Shown here: positions 25,463-33,091 of the stretch, piece by piece | Position numbering within the stretch: the stretch's first letter is position 1 | Layout of the letters: each line of letters opens with the position of its first letter | NCBI GenBank assembly: GCA_965278945.1 | Contig: OZ257128.1 | Span: 124,001 to 188,000 of the forward strand | Reading direction: 5' to 3' | DNA from: UBA10649 sp965278945 | GTDB lineage: Bacteria > Actinomycetota > Actinomycetes > S36-B12 | Length of the DNA: 64,000 bases | The notes under the pieces: generated by a model | What the model was told of the DNA's origin: nothing | Databases searched by the model: none | The model's input: only the letters and a program-made list of their open reading frames with translations | Made by a program: the position numbers and the translations under genes

Positions 25463-25492
25463 CCACCGTCCAAGCCTGCTGAGGAGATCTCC

Positions 25493-26407
25493 ATGGACCT
25501 ACTGATACCCGCCGTCGCTGTCGTCATTGCATTCGTCGTCGTCCTGATCGTGCTGACACGGACCATCGTCATCGTCAAGCAGGCGAGCACCGCAATCGTC
25601 GAGCGCCTCGGGCGCTACCAGCGAACCCTGTCGCCGGGACTGAGCATTCTCGTGCCCGTCATCGATCGCGTGCGCATTCGTGTCGACATGCGCGAGCAGG
25701 TCGCGTCCTTCCCTCCGCAGCCCGTCATCACCGAGGACAACCTGGTCGTGTCGATTGACACCGTCATCTACTTCCAGGTGACCGAGCCCAAGGCGGCGAC
25801 CTACGAGATCAACAACTTCCTGCTCGGCATCGAGCAGCTCACCGTCACGACACTGCGCAACGTCATCGGCTCGATGGATCTCGAGGAGGCACTGACATCA
25901 CGCGACCAGATCAACGGACAGCTGCGCGGAGTCCTCGATGAGGCCACCGGCAAGTGGGGCATCCGGGTGAACCGCGTGGAGCTCAAGGCCATCGATCCGC
26001 CGATCACCGTTCAGGAGGCGATGGAAAAGCAGCTCAAGGCTGAGCGCGAGCGTCGTGCGGCGATCCTCACCGCCGAGGGCCAGAAGCAGGCGTCGATCCT
26101 CACCGCCGAGGGTGCCAAGCAGTCCGCGATCCTCAATGCCGAGGGCGAGGCGCAGGCGGCAGTCCTGCGCGCAGACGGCGCCGCCAAAGCGCGGATCATC
26201 TCCGCCGATGCCGAGGCCATCGCCGTGGCCAAGATCTACGAGGGACTGCGCACGGCTAACCCGCAGCCGAACGAGCTCGCGCACCGGTACCTGCAGGCCC
26301 TGCCCGAGGTCGCGAGGGGAGATGCGAACAAGGTCTGGATCATTCCCGCCGAGCTCACCGGCGCGCTGGCCAAGCTCAAGGACGGGCTGACCGGGCCAAC
26401 CCCTTAG
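25493..26407 (+). CDS. SPFH/band 7 (stomatin-like) protein
   Basis: A 304-residue membrane-anchored protein. An N-terminal hydrophobic helix (about 5-25) is followed by the SPFH domain (VVKQASTAIVERLGRYQRTL and PVITEDNLVVSIDTVIYFQV) and a long Ala/Glu-rich coiled-coil (about 170-260) with repeats of LTAEGQKQASI type. Such proteins oligomerise into membrane-associated cages with NfeD partners and modulate proteases. GGAGAT lies before the ATG. Its 3' end overlaps the convergent AlkD-like gene by 32 bp. Confidence 0.9.
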   Translation: MDLLIPAVAVVIAFVVVLIVLTRTIVIVKQASTAIVERLGRYQRTLSPGLSILVPVIDRVRIRVDMREQVASFPPQPVITEDNLVVSIDTVIYFQVTEPKAATYEINNFLLGIEQLTVTTLRNVIGSMDLEEALTSRDQINGQLRGVLDEATGKWGIRVNRVELKAIDPPITVQEAMEKQLKAERERRAAILTAEGQKQASILTAEGAKQSAILNAEGEAQAAVLRADGAAKARIISADAEAIAVAKIYEGLRTANPQPNELAHRYLQALPEVARGDANKVWIIPAELTGALAKLKDGLTGPTP

Positions 26408-27062
26408 TCGCCTCGCGGCGGGCGACCGCGCTCAACTTCGGATGCTGGTCAACGAACGACTGGACAGCACCCGACGACAGCGCGGCTGCATCGCGAAGCG
26501 CCCAGCCCACGGCCTTGGCGATGAAGAACTCTCGGTCCTCGGCAACGCGATCGCACATGGCGAACAGTCGGGCAAGGTCCGTGCGCTGCTTGAGTCCGCG
26601 CTGATGCTGGACGGCCGCGCGAATGAGCCATCGGTCCCCGGAATCCATCCACGACCACATCAGGTCGACAAGATGGTGACGATCAACAAGCGGTGTCACG
26701 GCCGCGGTACCGAGCGAGTCCACGGTGTCCCACCACGGCTTGGTCGTGAGCAGTCGCTGGGTGACATCGGGAATGAACGCAGCCGAGAGCGTGCCGGAGT
26801 GCTTGGCGATGAGATCGCATGCTGCGTACTGGTACTCGCGCTCGTCGAGCATCCACAGTGCTTCGCAGACCCGTCCCAACTCGTCCTCGTCTAGGCGGCC
26901 AAGCGGCTTCCAGGCCTGCGATTGGGCGGATCGACGTGCCGGTGCCGGTACGCCGAGGAACTCCGACACGTCCTTCATGTATGCGGTCATCTCGACCGCC
27001 CGGCCGGGATCTCGCATCGGTGACAGCGCTTCGATCGTTGCCACTACCCAGTTCTCGAACAT
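26376..27062 (-). CDS. AlkD-like DNA alkylation repair (HEAT-repeat) protein
   Basis: A 228-residue all-helical protein of the DNA alkylation repair (AlkD/AlkC) superfamily: repeated helical pairs with YMKDVSEFLGVPAPARR near the N-terminus and WDTVDSLGTAAV, FFIAKAVGWALRD later. AlkD-type glycosylases remove N3- and N7-alkylpurines. The active-site Trp/Asp pair is plausibly in the WWDTVD stretch. Start ATG 27062 lies 5 nt after the TetR gene stop with GGAG upstream, so it is the second gene of a TetR-alkD unit. Overlaps the SPFH gene 3' end. Confidence 0.82.
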   Translation of the reverse strand: MFENWVVATIEALSPMRDPGRAVEMTAYMKDVSEFLGVPAPARRSAQSQAWKPLGRLDEDELGRVCEALWMLDEREYQYAACDLIAKHSGTLSAAFIPDVTQRLLTTKPWWDTVDSLGTAAVTPLVDRHHLVDLMWSWMDSGDRWLIRAAVQHQRGLKQRTDLARLFAMCDRVAEDREFFIAKAVGWALRDAAALSSGAVQSFVDQHPKLSAVARREATKGLARSARP

Positions 27063-27067
27063 CGCTC

Positions 27068-27784
27068 CTACCCGCCCAGGCCCAGTCCCGTGGCGACCTG
27101 ACGCATCTGGTGATCGAAGTACGTCTTGCGCGCGGTCGACCCGTCGGCGATGACGTTGTGCAGATGTCCGTACAGCTCGACAGAGACGCATCCCAGGAGT
27201 CCGCTCCACGCGGCAACGCCACGCAGGAGCAGGTCGTCGGACATCGTGCCTCCGACAAACTCGCGAAGGGGGGCGACTGCTGCGACAACTGGAGCGGGCA
27301 CGGCGTTGCTGCTGGGCGCAAGTCCGGCTTCGGCAAGATCGTGCAGCGCCGTCAGCAGCACCACGGGAACCCGTGAGGCCGGCCCGATCGTGTCGGTTGG
27401 CGCTGCGTAGCCGGGGACAGGTGATCCGTAAATCAGCGCGTACTCCTGTGGGTGCGCCAATGCCCACAGGCGCACGGCGTGACACGTGGCAAGGAATCGG
27501 CCGAGGTAGTCGGTGCGCGGCACTCGGTGCTCGGCCTTCTCGACTGCTGCTCCGAGGCTGTCGTACGCGTCGATGATGAGCATGGTCAGCAGCGCATCGC
27601 GATTTGGTACATATCGGTAGACGGCCGACGACACCATCCCCACGTCGCGAGCGACCGCGCGCAGGGACAGCGCGGCTGCGCCCTCGCGGGCCAGATGCGC
27701 ACGCGCCGCATCGAGGATCTCGGCAGTGATCTCGATCCTGGCTCGCTCGCGGGCAGTGCGCGGCACGTCTGCAGGGGTGGGCAT
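27068..27784 (-). CDS. TetR-family repressor
   Basis: A 238-residue regulator: N-terminal helix-turn-helix (ILDAARAHLAREGAAALSLRAVARDVGMVSSAVYRYVPNR, positions about 21-62) and a C-terminal ligand domain resembling TetR_C WHG type (LWALAHPQEYALIYGSPVPGY). ATG 27784 is chosen, since CACACT ends 6 nt upstream and TTGCCA lies 17 nt before that. Palindromes CAAGAGCAcTGCTCTTG in the gap to the divergent NAD-binding protein gene are the likely operators, giving autorepression and control of both directions. Confidence 0.9.
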   Translation of the reverse strand: MPTPADVPRTARERARIEITAEILDAARAHLAREGAAALSLRAVARDVGMVSSAVYRYVPNRDALLTMLIIDAYDSLGAAVEKAEHRVPRTDYLGRFLATCHAVRLWALAHPQEYALIYGSPVPGYAAPTDTIGPASRVPVVLLTALHDLAEAGLAPSSNAVPAPVVAAVAPLREFVGGTMSDDLLLRGVAAWSGLLGCVSVELYGHLHNVIADGSTARKTYFDHQMRQVATGLGLGG

Positions 27785-27790
27785 GGCCCC

Positions 27791-27819
27791 AGTGTGCCCA
27801 ACTTCAAGAGCAGTGGCAA
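27791..27819 (-). promoter_or_regulatory. Promoter of the TetR gene (leaderless)
   Basis: Minus-strand -35 TTGCCA (27814-27819), 17-nt spacer, -10 CACACT (27791-27796), 6 nt to ATG 27784. The -35 lies within the partial operator at 27805-27820. Confidence 0.6.
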
Positions 27820-27880
27820 GAAACAAGAGCACTGCTCTTGACACCCAACTGGGGTTCGATTAACGTGAGCAGTGCTCTTG
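27805..27880. promoter_or_regulatory. TetR operator cluster
   Basis: Three copies of one motif: a perfect 17-bp palindrome CAAGAGCAcTGCTCTTG at 27824-27840, a near copy at 27865-27880 (core GAGCAGTGCTC), and a weaker copy at 27805-27820. They cover the -35 of the TetR gene, the -35 of the divergent gene and its transcription start. Confidence 0.75.
27838..27866 (+). promoter_or_regulatory. Promoter of the NAD(P)-binding reductase gene
   Basis: TTGACA (27838-27843), a 17-nt spacer and TAACGT (27861-27866). The TTG of the -35 belongs to the perfect palindrome. The mRNA has a leader with AAGGAG at 27901-27906 before ATG 27912. Confidence 0.65.
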
Positions 27881-27911
27881 AATGAGAGCAGCAATCACAC
27901 AAGGAGTTCCC

Positions 27912-28874
27912 ATGTCGCACCTGCCCATTGCGCCCGCCCAGGGAACCCACCTCGTCGTTGGCGCGGGAGAGGTCGGTTCCGCCGTTGCCCTTCTGCTCGG
28001 GGAGGCTGGCGTTGACGTGGTCATCGCCAGTCGACGCGGGCGCGGACCCGAGCACTCCGCAATTCGTCGCCTCGCCGTTGATGCGTCAAGCGTGGAGAAT
28101 CTTCAGGCAGCGGTCCCTGAGGCCGTCGTCATCTACAACTGCGTAAACCCGCCGTACCACCGCTGGTCACAGGAGTGGCCGGCGATGGCCACCGCGTTTC
28201 GGGCGTATGCGGAACGGACCGGAGCTGTGCTCGCCACGTGCTCGAACCTGTACGTCTACGGACCCGTCGACGTCCCGATGAGCGAATCCTTGCCCCTCGC
28301 TGCGACCGGCACGAAGGCGCGCGTTCGGATAACCATGTGGCAGGACGACCTGGCGGCGAACGACGCAGGCCGAATCCGGGCCACCGAGGTCCGTGGTTCG
28401 GACTACGTCTGCGCAGGCACCCAGAGCATGTTCGGCGATCGCGTGACGCCTCGGATCCTCGCGGGCAAGTCTGTTCAGCTGCTCGGCGATCTCGACCAGC
28501 CGCACACGTGGACCTCGCCCGTTGATGTTGCCCGGACCCTGATCACCGTGGCCGCAGATCCCCAGGGCTGGGGCAAGGCCTGGCATGTGCCGAGCAATCC
28601 ACCCCGAACGCAGCGCCAGGTGGTGGCCGACATCGCCGAGCGAGCCGGTGTTCCGGCCGTCAAGGCATCCTCCGTTCCTGCCCTCGTGCTGTGGGGCCTT
28701 GGCCTCGTTCAACCGTTGATGCGTGAACTGAAGGAGACCGAGTACCAACGCCAGCGGCCCTACCTACTCGACGATTCGCTGGCGCGCTCCACGTTTGGGC
28801 TTGAGCCCACGCCATGGGATGCGGTCCTGGATGACCTGATCGCCCATTGCCGCGGCGCCACGTTGGCGGTCTAG
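27912..28874 (+). CDS. NAD-dependent epimerase/dehydratase-family protein
   Basis: A 320-residue atypical short-chain-dehydrogenase-like protein. The N-terminus has a Rossmann nucleotide-binding loop of the VGAGEVGSAVA form, followed by IASRRGRG, which suggests NADP(H) preference. The usual catalytic Tyr-x-x-x-Lys is not evident, only NLYVYGPVDVP; the protein may therefore be a binding or atypical reductase. It is transcribed from a canonical promoter covered by TetR palindromes, so it is the main target of the divergent repressor. RBS AAGGAG is 5 nt from the ATG. Confidence 0.8.
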   Translation: MSHLPIAPAQGTHLVVGAGEVGSAVALLLGEAGVDVVIASRRGRGPEHSAIRRLAVDASSVENLQAAVPEAVVIYNCVNPPYHRWSQEWPAMATAFRAYAERTGAVLATCSNLYVYGPVDVPMSESLPLAATGTKARVRITMWQDDLAANDAGRIRATEVRGSDYVCAGTQSMFGDRVTPRILAGKSVQLLGDLDQPHTWTSPVDVARTLITVAADPQGWGKAWHVPSNPPRTQRQVVADIAERAGVPAVKASSVPALVLWGLGLVQPLMRELKETEYQRQRPYLLDDSLARSTFGLEPTPWDAVLDDLIAHCRGATLAV

Positions 28875-28879
28875 GCAGA

Positions 28880-28885
28880 TACATT
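28880..28885 (+). promoter_or_regulatory. -10 element of the DrrA-like gene (leaderless)
   Basis: TACATT ends 6 nt before ATG 28892. Confidence 0.5.
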
Positions 28886-28891
28886 TCGCGC

Positions 28892-29902
28892 ATGACTACT
28901 GATGCTGCGGTCGTTGCCGAGGGCCTGGTCAAGCATTTCGGTGACGTCGTCGCCCTGGACGGTATTGATCTGACCGTGGAGCGAGGGCAGGTCGTGGGGC
29001 TCCTTGGCCCCAATGGCGCGGGCAAGACCACGACCGTCCGCATCTTGTCGACCCTCCTGCAGCCGACATCGGGGGTCGCCAGGGTCAACGGATTCGACGT
29101 GGCGAAGAAGCCCGACGAGGTGAGACGGGCCATCGGGCTCACCGGCCAGTACGCAGCCGTCGACGAGTACCTCACCGGCCGCGAGAACCTGCGGATGTTC
29201 GGGGACCTGTACCACCTGTCGGCTAAGTACGTGAAGGAGCGCAGCGCCGAGCTACTCGACTGGTTCGACCTCACCGAGGCGGCCGATCGGCCCGCGCGCA
29301 CGTACTCCGGTGGCATGCGCCGTCGACTTGACCTCGCGTCGAGCCTGATCGCGAAACCGAGCATCTTGTTCCTCGACGAGCCGACGACCGGCCTTGATCC
29401 CCGATCACGGGTGGGCATGTGGGGAGTCATCCAGGATCTCGTCAACGAGGGCACCACCGTGCTGCTCACGACGCAGTACCTCGAGGAGGCCGACCAGCTG
29501 GCCCAGGACATCGTCGTGATCGACTCCGGACGCGTCATCGCGCACGGGACGGCCGAGGTGCTCAAGGACCAGATCGGCGGTGACCGCATCTCGATCACCG
29601 TCACGGACATCAGCAGGATCGGCCGAGCCGCTGAGGTCCTGCGACCAATCGGTTCGGCCGATGCGACGCTCGACGACGGTCACCTGCTGATGCCGGTGTC
29701 GGGTGGATCAACGGTCCTCGTCGACGCAATTCGGCTGCTCGACGCGGAGGGCATCGAGGTGTCCGACATCGTCCTTCGTCGTCCCACGCTCGACGACGTG
29801 TTCTTGTCCTTGACCGGCCACGTGGCCGAGGAGCAGGCCCCGCCGCCCGCTGATGGCGGACGACGCGGTCGTAAGAAGAATCGCAAGGAGGAGAGCGCAT
29901 GA
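28892..29902 (+). CDS. ABC-2 exporter ATP-binding protein (DrrA-like)
   Basis: A 336-residue ATPase of the daunorubicin-resistance DrrA type. Walker A GPNGAGKTT (about 39-47), signature YSGGMRRRLDLASSL, Walker B ILFLDEPTTGLDP, and the DrrA-type C-terminal region ending in RPTLDDVFLSLTGH. A basic tail of about 25 residues follows (RRGRKKNRKEE). The start is ATG 28892, from its leaderless -10 and the family N-terminus. It overlaps the permease gene by 4 bp. Confidence 0.92.
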   Translation: MTTDAAVVAEGLVKHFGDVVALDGIDLTVERGQVVGLLGPNGAGKTTTVRILSTLLQPTSGVARVNGFDVAKKPDEVRRAIGLTGQYAAVDEYLTGRENLRMFGDLYHLSAKYVKERSAELLDWFDLTEAADRPARTYSGGMRRRLDLASSLIAKPSILFLDEPTTGLDPRSRVGMWGVIQDLVNEGTTVLLTTQYLEEADQLAQDIVVIDSGRVIAHGTAEVLKDQIGGDRISITVTDISRIGRAAEVLRPIGSADATLDDGHLLMPVSGGSTVLVDAIRLLDAEGIEVSDIVLRRPTLDDVFLSLTGHVAEEQAPPPADGGRRGRKKNRKEESA

Positions 29903-30747
29903 GCACGTTGTCAGTGAGTCGGCCCGAGGCTCGCACTCGACCGTTGTGGGGCTGGACGATTCAGGACGGCCTTGTCGTCGCGCGCCGCAATCTCATCCAG
30001 ACGGTGCGCGTGCCCGAGCTCCTCTTCTTCTCCTTGGTTCAGCCGGTCATCTTCGTGCTCCTCTTCGCGTACGTGTTCGGCGGCGCTATTCCCATCCCGG
30101 GCGATCAGGCCGCCGATGCGTACCGGCAGTACCTGATGCCCGGCATCTTCGGGCAGACCGTGGCGTTCGCAGCCGCGGCCAGCACGGTCGGTCTCGCGGA
30201 GGACATGCACAAGGGCCTCATCGACAGGTTCAGGGCTCTGCCCATGTCGCCGCCCGCCGTCCTCATCGGCCGGACGTTTGCCGACGCGACACGGCAGATC
30301 CTGGTGCTCCTCGTGCTGAGCATCACCGGCTACCTCGTCGGCTGGCGGATCGACAATGGGCTGCTCAACGCGATCTGGGCGTACGCGCTCCTTCTCCTGT
30401 TCGCCTACACGGTGGCGTGGGTCGGAGCCTGGATCGGCCTGTACATGCCGAATCCGGAAACGGCCAACACGGCAGGCCTGGTCTGGCTGTTCCCGTTGAC
30501 CTTCCTGTCGAACGCCTTCGTTCCGATCACCTCGCTCCCGGGGTGGCTCGAGGCGGTGGCCGCGTGGAACCCGGTGTCGGCTGTCGTGCTGTCCGCCCGA
30601 GAACTCTTCGGCAACCCCACGGGACCGCAACCGGACTACTGGCCGTTGCACAATCCCGAGCTGTACACCCTGCTCTCGTGCGCAGTGCTGATCGCGGTCT
30701 TCGCGACGCTCTCGACGCGTCGCTACCGCCGGACGACCAGCCGCTGA
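29899..30747 (+). CDS. ABC-2 exporter permease (DrrB-like)
   Basis: A 282-residue inner-membrane permease with six hydrophobic segments; LPMSPPAVLIGRTFADA and the late LTFLSNAFVPITSLPGWL are characteristic of DrrB-type ABC-2 permeases. With the upstream ATPase it makes an exporter for a hydrophobic compound or lipid; the substrate cannot be read from sequence. GAGGAG lies before ATG 29899, which overlaps the ATPase stop. Confidence 0.9.
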   Translation: MSTLSVSRPEARTRPLWGWTIQDGLVVARRNLIQTVRVPELLFFSLVQPVIFVLLFAYVFGGAIPIPGDQAADAYRQYLMPGIFGQTVAFAAAASTVGLAEDMHKGLIDRFRALPMSPPAVLIGRTFADATRQILVLLVLSITGYLVGWRIDNGLLNAIWAYALLLLFAYTVAWVGAWIGLYMPNPETANTAGLVWLFPLTFLSNAFVPITSLPGWLEAVAAWNPVSAVVLSARELFGNPTGPQPDYWPLHNPELYTLLSCAVLIAVFATLSTRRYRRTTSR

Positions 30748-30756
30748 TTCTCGCTA

Positions 30757-31245
30757 TCAGGCGACGACGTCTCGGAGCGGACGCGCCCCGGGACCCGGCC
30801 TGACTCGCGTTGCCCGGTTGCCCTCCAGGACGTGGCCGTGCTCGCACACGAGCGCGGCGTGCACCTCGCCTCCGCAGTCGTGATGGACGACGGTGACCGG
30901 GGGACCGTCGGGATCCACCGCGTAGGCGTTTCCCCAGTCCATCAGGGCCACGAGGATCGGAATGAGGGCCAGGCCCTTGTCCGTGAACCGGTACTCGAAG
31001 CGGGGCCGCTGGCCGGTCACCTGGTAGCTCTGACGTCGGAGGATTTCGTCATCGACGAGGCCGGCCAGGCGATTCGTGAGCACCTGGCGCGGTATCCCGG
31101 TGCGGGTGAGGATGTCCGCGAAGCGTCGTACTCCGTGCGAGACCTCACGCAGGACGAGCAGCGATGCTCGGTCGCCGAAGATGCTCGCGGCGCGCTCCAA
31201 GGTGCAGTTCTCCGTGGACCACTGCATCGTCGGCGGGGAGGTCAT
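30757..31245 (-). CDS. HxlR-family transcriptional regulator
   Basis: A 162-residue winged-helix regulator with the HxlR signature: NCTLERAASIFGDRASLLVLREVSHG, then RFADILTRTGIPRQVLTNRLAGL and a wing ending FEYRFTDKGLALIP. A C-terminal tail of about 45 residues with two Cys (HHDCGGEVHAALVCEHGH) could bind metal or sense thiol stress. The gene is leaderless (TAGACT, 6 nt before ATG 31245). It faces a thioesterase gene across a dyad that carries both -35 boxes. Confidence 0.9.
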   Translation of the reverse strand: MTSPPTMQWSTENCTLERAASIFGDRASLLVLREVSHGVRRFADILTRTGIPRQVLTNRLAGLVDDEILRRQSYQVTGQRPRFEYRFTDKGLALIPILVALMDWGNAYAVDPDGPPVTVVHHDCGGEVHAALVCEHGHVLEGNRATRVRPGPGARPLRDVVA

Positions 31246-31251
31246 GGGCTG

Positions 31252-31293
31252 AGTCTACTTGACAGACTCAGGTTTGTCAGCGAGGCTCCGGTC
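31252..31293. promoter_or_regulatory. Symmetric divergent HxlR / thioesterase promoter and operator
   Basis: Dyad TGACAGAC-TCAG-GTTTGTCA at 31260-31279. Plus strand: TTGACA (31259-31264), 17 nt, GAGGCT (31282-31287), 6 nt to ATG 31294. Minus strand: CTGACA (31275-31280), 17 nt, TAGACT (31252-31257), 6 nt to ATG 31245. Both -35 boxes lie in the two half-sites of the dyad. Confidence 0.7.
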
Positions 31294-31803
31294 ATGACTT
31301 CGACCGTGGACGCCGCCATACGCACCCGCACGCACGAGTGGGCCGATCCGGCCGCGGTCCTGCCGCACGCCGCCGCCCTCAGCGGCCGCGAGGCCCTAAT
31401 CGCGATGGGGGCAGGCGAGCTGCCGTACCCGCCGATCGCCAGCACGATGGACTTCGAGAGCTTCGAGCTGACGCCCGAGGGCGAGGTCGTCGTCACGATC
31501 ACCGCGCAGGAGTTTCATTACAACCCGATCGGCATGGTGCACGGCGGGGTCATGGCGACGCTGCTCGACACCGTCTGCGGATGCGCCGTGCATGCGACCC
31601 TCCCCGCGGGAGTTCTCTACACGTCCCTTGACCTGTCGGTGAAGTTCATCCGGCCGATGACCACGCAGTCCGGACGCGTCCAGGCGCGCGGGCGGGTCGT
31701 GCACCGAGGTTCGCGGATGGCCCTTGCCGAAGGCACGATCGTCGACGAGAACGGCAAGCTCCTGGCCACCGCGTCTTCGAGCTGCCTGATCTTCGCCGGC
31801 TAG
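31294..31803 (+). CDS. PaaI-type hotdog-fold thioesterase
   Basis: A 169-residue acyl-CoA thioesterase of the PaaI/hotdog superfamily. The core contains HYNPIGMVHGGVMATLLDTVCGCAV, the conserved helix of the fold, followed by TSLDLSVKFIRPM and GRVVHRGSRMALAEG. The natural acyl-CoA is unknown. ATG 31294 is chosen since the upstream extension would cover the HxlR gene. It is divergent from, and probably repressed by, HxlR. Confidence 0.87.
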   Translation: MTSTVDAAIRTRTHEWADPAAVLPHAAALSGREALIAMGAGELPYPPIASTMDFESFELTPEGEVVVTITAQEFHYNPIGMVHGGVMATLLDTVCGCAVHATLPAGVLYTSLDLSVKFIRPMTTQSGRVQARGRVVHRGSRMALAEGTIVDENGKLLATASSSCLIFAG

Positions 31804-31816
31804 GACCTCCCCGGAA

Positions 31817-31906
31817 TTGAACCGCCTCCCGGGTCAAATCCGCGTTGCGTGGCCGTTTTCGCCCCCCGGATCCAGATTTGACCCGGGAGGCGGTTCAAAT
31901 CTGGAT
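31817..31906. terminator. Long stem-loop with a competing second hairpin
   Basis: Arms 31817-31840 and 31875-31898 are perfect reverse complements (24 bp, loop 34 nt). The right arm is itself flanked by an 11-bp inverted repeat (31870-31880 with 31896-31906), so two exclusive folds exist. It lies between convergent thioesterase and DUF2089 genes; no U-tract. Confidence 0.65.
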
Positions 31907-31911
31907 GGGGT

Positions 31912-32298
31912 TTAGGTGTCGGCGGGGGGCGAGGCGAGCAGGGCCTCGGCCTCGTCGACGGTCAGGCGGCCAGCCGCGAGGTCGGCGAGCACAGTCGTGG
32001 AGTCCTCGGTTGCGGCCGCCGCCGGCTCGGCGAAGCCCAAGCGCGCCAGCAGTTCGTTGAAGCGCTGCCGCGCAGTCGGGTAGGACACCCCCAAGTGCGC
32101 CTGGACATCGCGCAGATTGCCGCGGCTGCGCAGGAAGACCTCGAGCACCTCCAGGTCGCGCGCATCGAGTCTGCAGTACCGGCACTGCTCGAAGTGGCCG
32201 GACAACTCGGTGCCGCAGGTCGCGCAGCCCACGCGCAGGGTGATGAGCTGATCGGAGCAGACCGGGCAGGTCGACGGTGCGCGATACACCTGACTCAC
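31912..32298 (-). CDS. DUF2089-family regulator with zinc ribbon and SHOCT-like tail
   Basis: A 128-residue protein. Residues of about 8-45 have four Cys pairs in zinc-ribbon arrangement (CPVC, CATC, CRYC). Next comes a helix-turn-helix (DLEVLEVFLRSRGNLRDVQAHLGVSYPTARQRFNEL). The C-terminal 25 residues (LADLAAGRLTVDEAEALLAS) are a SHOCT-like helical module. GTG 32298 overlaps the stop of the upstream DUF4097-like gene. It is probably a DNA-binding regulator of its partner. Confidence 0.85.
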   Translation of the reverse strand: MSQVYRAPSTCPVCSDQLITLRVGCATCGTELSGHFEQCRYCRLDARDLEVLEVFLRSRGNLRDVQAHLGVSYPTARQRFNELLARLGFAEPAAAATEDSTTVLADLAAGRLTVDEAEALLASPPADT

Positions 32299-33047
32299 GC
32301 GATGCGTACCGAGGCGGACCCGAGCTTGGCACTGACGTTCAGGCGGCCCGAGCCTGCGCCGACGGTGACAACCTGAGTCGTCCCGCTTCCCGCCGAATTG
32401 TGCGAGTCCTCGGAGGTACGGATCTGAGCCGACCCCGCGGTGCTCTCCGCGGTGACCAGGACGTCGGATCCGGGAAGCACGGCAACCTGGGCCGAGCCCA
32501 TCTCGCAGGACACCGAGGACTCTCCGATGAACTGCCACTCGACGTCGGCGCTGCCGGTCGAGACCGAGAGCTTGAGCGGGCCGCGTCCGCCCCGGATCTT
32601 GGCGGAGCCAGCCTCGACACCCACCGACAGCGAAGCCTGATGACCGCTGAGGTCGAGGGCGCCGGCAACGGTCAGGACCTCGAGCGGAAGTTGCGGGTTG
32701 ACTCGCACCCGAAGCACCGCGCCCGCGCGCAGTCCCGCGTTAACCCAGTTCATGAACGACGAGCGCGGAGTCTCCGCGCTGTACGAGCCCTGGGACAGGT
32801 CCGAGTGGATGACGAGCTTGTCCCCGTCATGCTCGACTCGGTGGGGTCCTTCGGCGATCGCGGTGTCGACGGTCGGATCGGCGATGACGGTGAGGCGTAC
32901 TGCGCTCGCCCTGATGACGACGCCACGGATGGCCGACGGCGCCTGAACAGCGGAGACGGGCTCGGCGCTGAGCAGGGCTTGTGCGTCCTCGGGCGAGAGT
33001 TCGCCGGACGCGACACGGTTGAGAAGGCTGCGCATGTCGGTTGTCAT
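32295..33047 (-). CDS. DUF4097-like beta-repeat protein with N-terminal SHOCT-like module
   Basis: A 250-residue protein. The first 30 residues (LLNRVASGELSPEDAQALLS) form the same short helical module found at the end of the next gene product. The rest is a repeated beta-strand region (GSAKIRGG, GSADVEWQ, GSAQVAVL, GSAQIRTS, GSASVRIA) like the DUF4097/adhesin-type beta helix. No signal peptide, so likely cytoplasmic. A -10 TACCAT ends 6 nt before ATG 33047. It probably acts with the coupled DUF2089 regulator; function unknown. Confidence 0.8.
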   Translation of the reverse strand: MTTDMRSLLNRVASGELSPEDAQALLSAEPVSAVQAPSAIRGVVIRASAVRLTVIADPTVDTAIAEGPHRVEHDGDKLVIHSDLSQGSYSAETPRSSFMNWVNAGLRAGAVLRVRVNPQLPLEVLTVAGALDLSGHQASLSVGVEAGSAKIRGGRGPLKLSVSTGSADVEWQFIGESSVSCEMGSAQVAVLPGSDVLVTAESTAGSAQIRTSEDSHNSAGSGTTQVVTVGAGSGRLNVSAKLGSASVRIA

Positions 33048-33053
33048 GACTTA

Positions 33054-33059
33054 ATGGTA
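33054..33059 (-). promoter_or_regulatory. -10 element of the DUF4097/DUF2089 operon (leaderless)
   Basis: TACCAT on the minus strand, 6 nt before ATG 33047. Confidence 0.5.
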
Positions 33060-33091
33060 AGCGAGAGATATCAGTATGGCAACTACGCTTT

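Noticed and set aside
27041..27110. A tRNA or other structured RNA gene in the gaps of the window
   Set aside because: No gap contains a cloverleaf-like pattern with a TTCRANNC box; all gaps over 80 bp were read for this.
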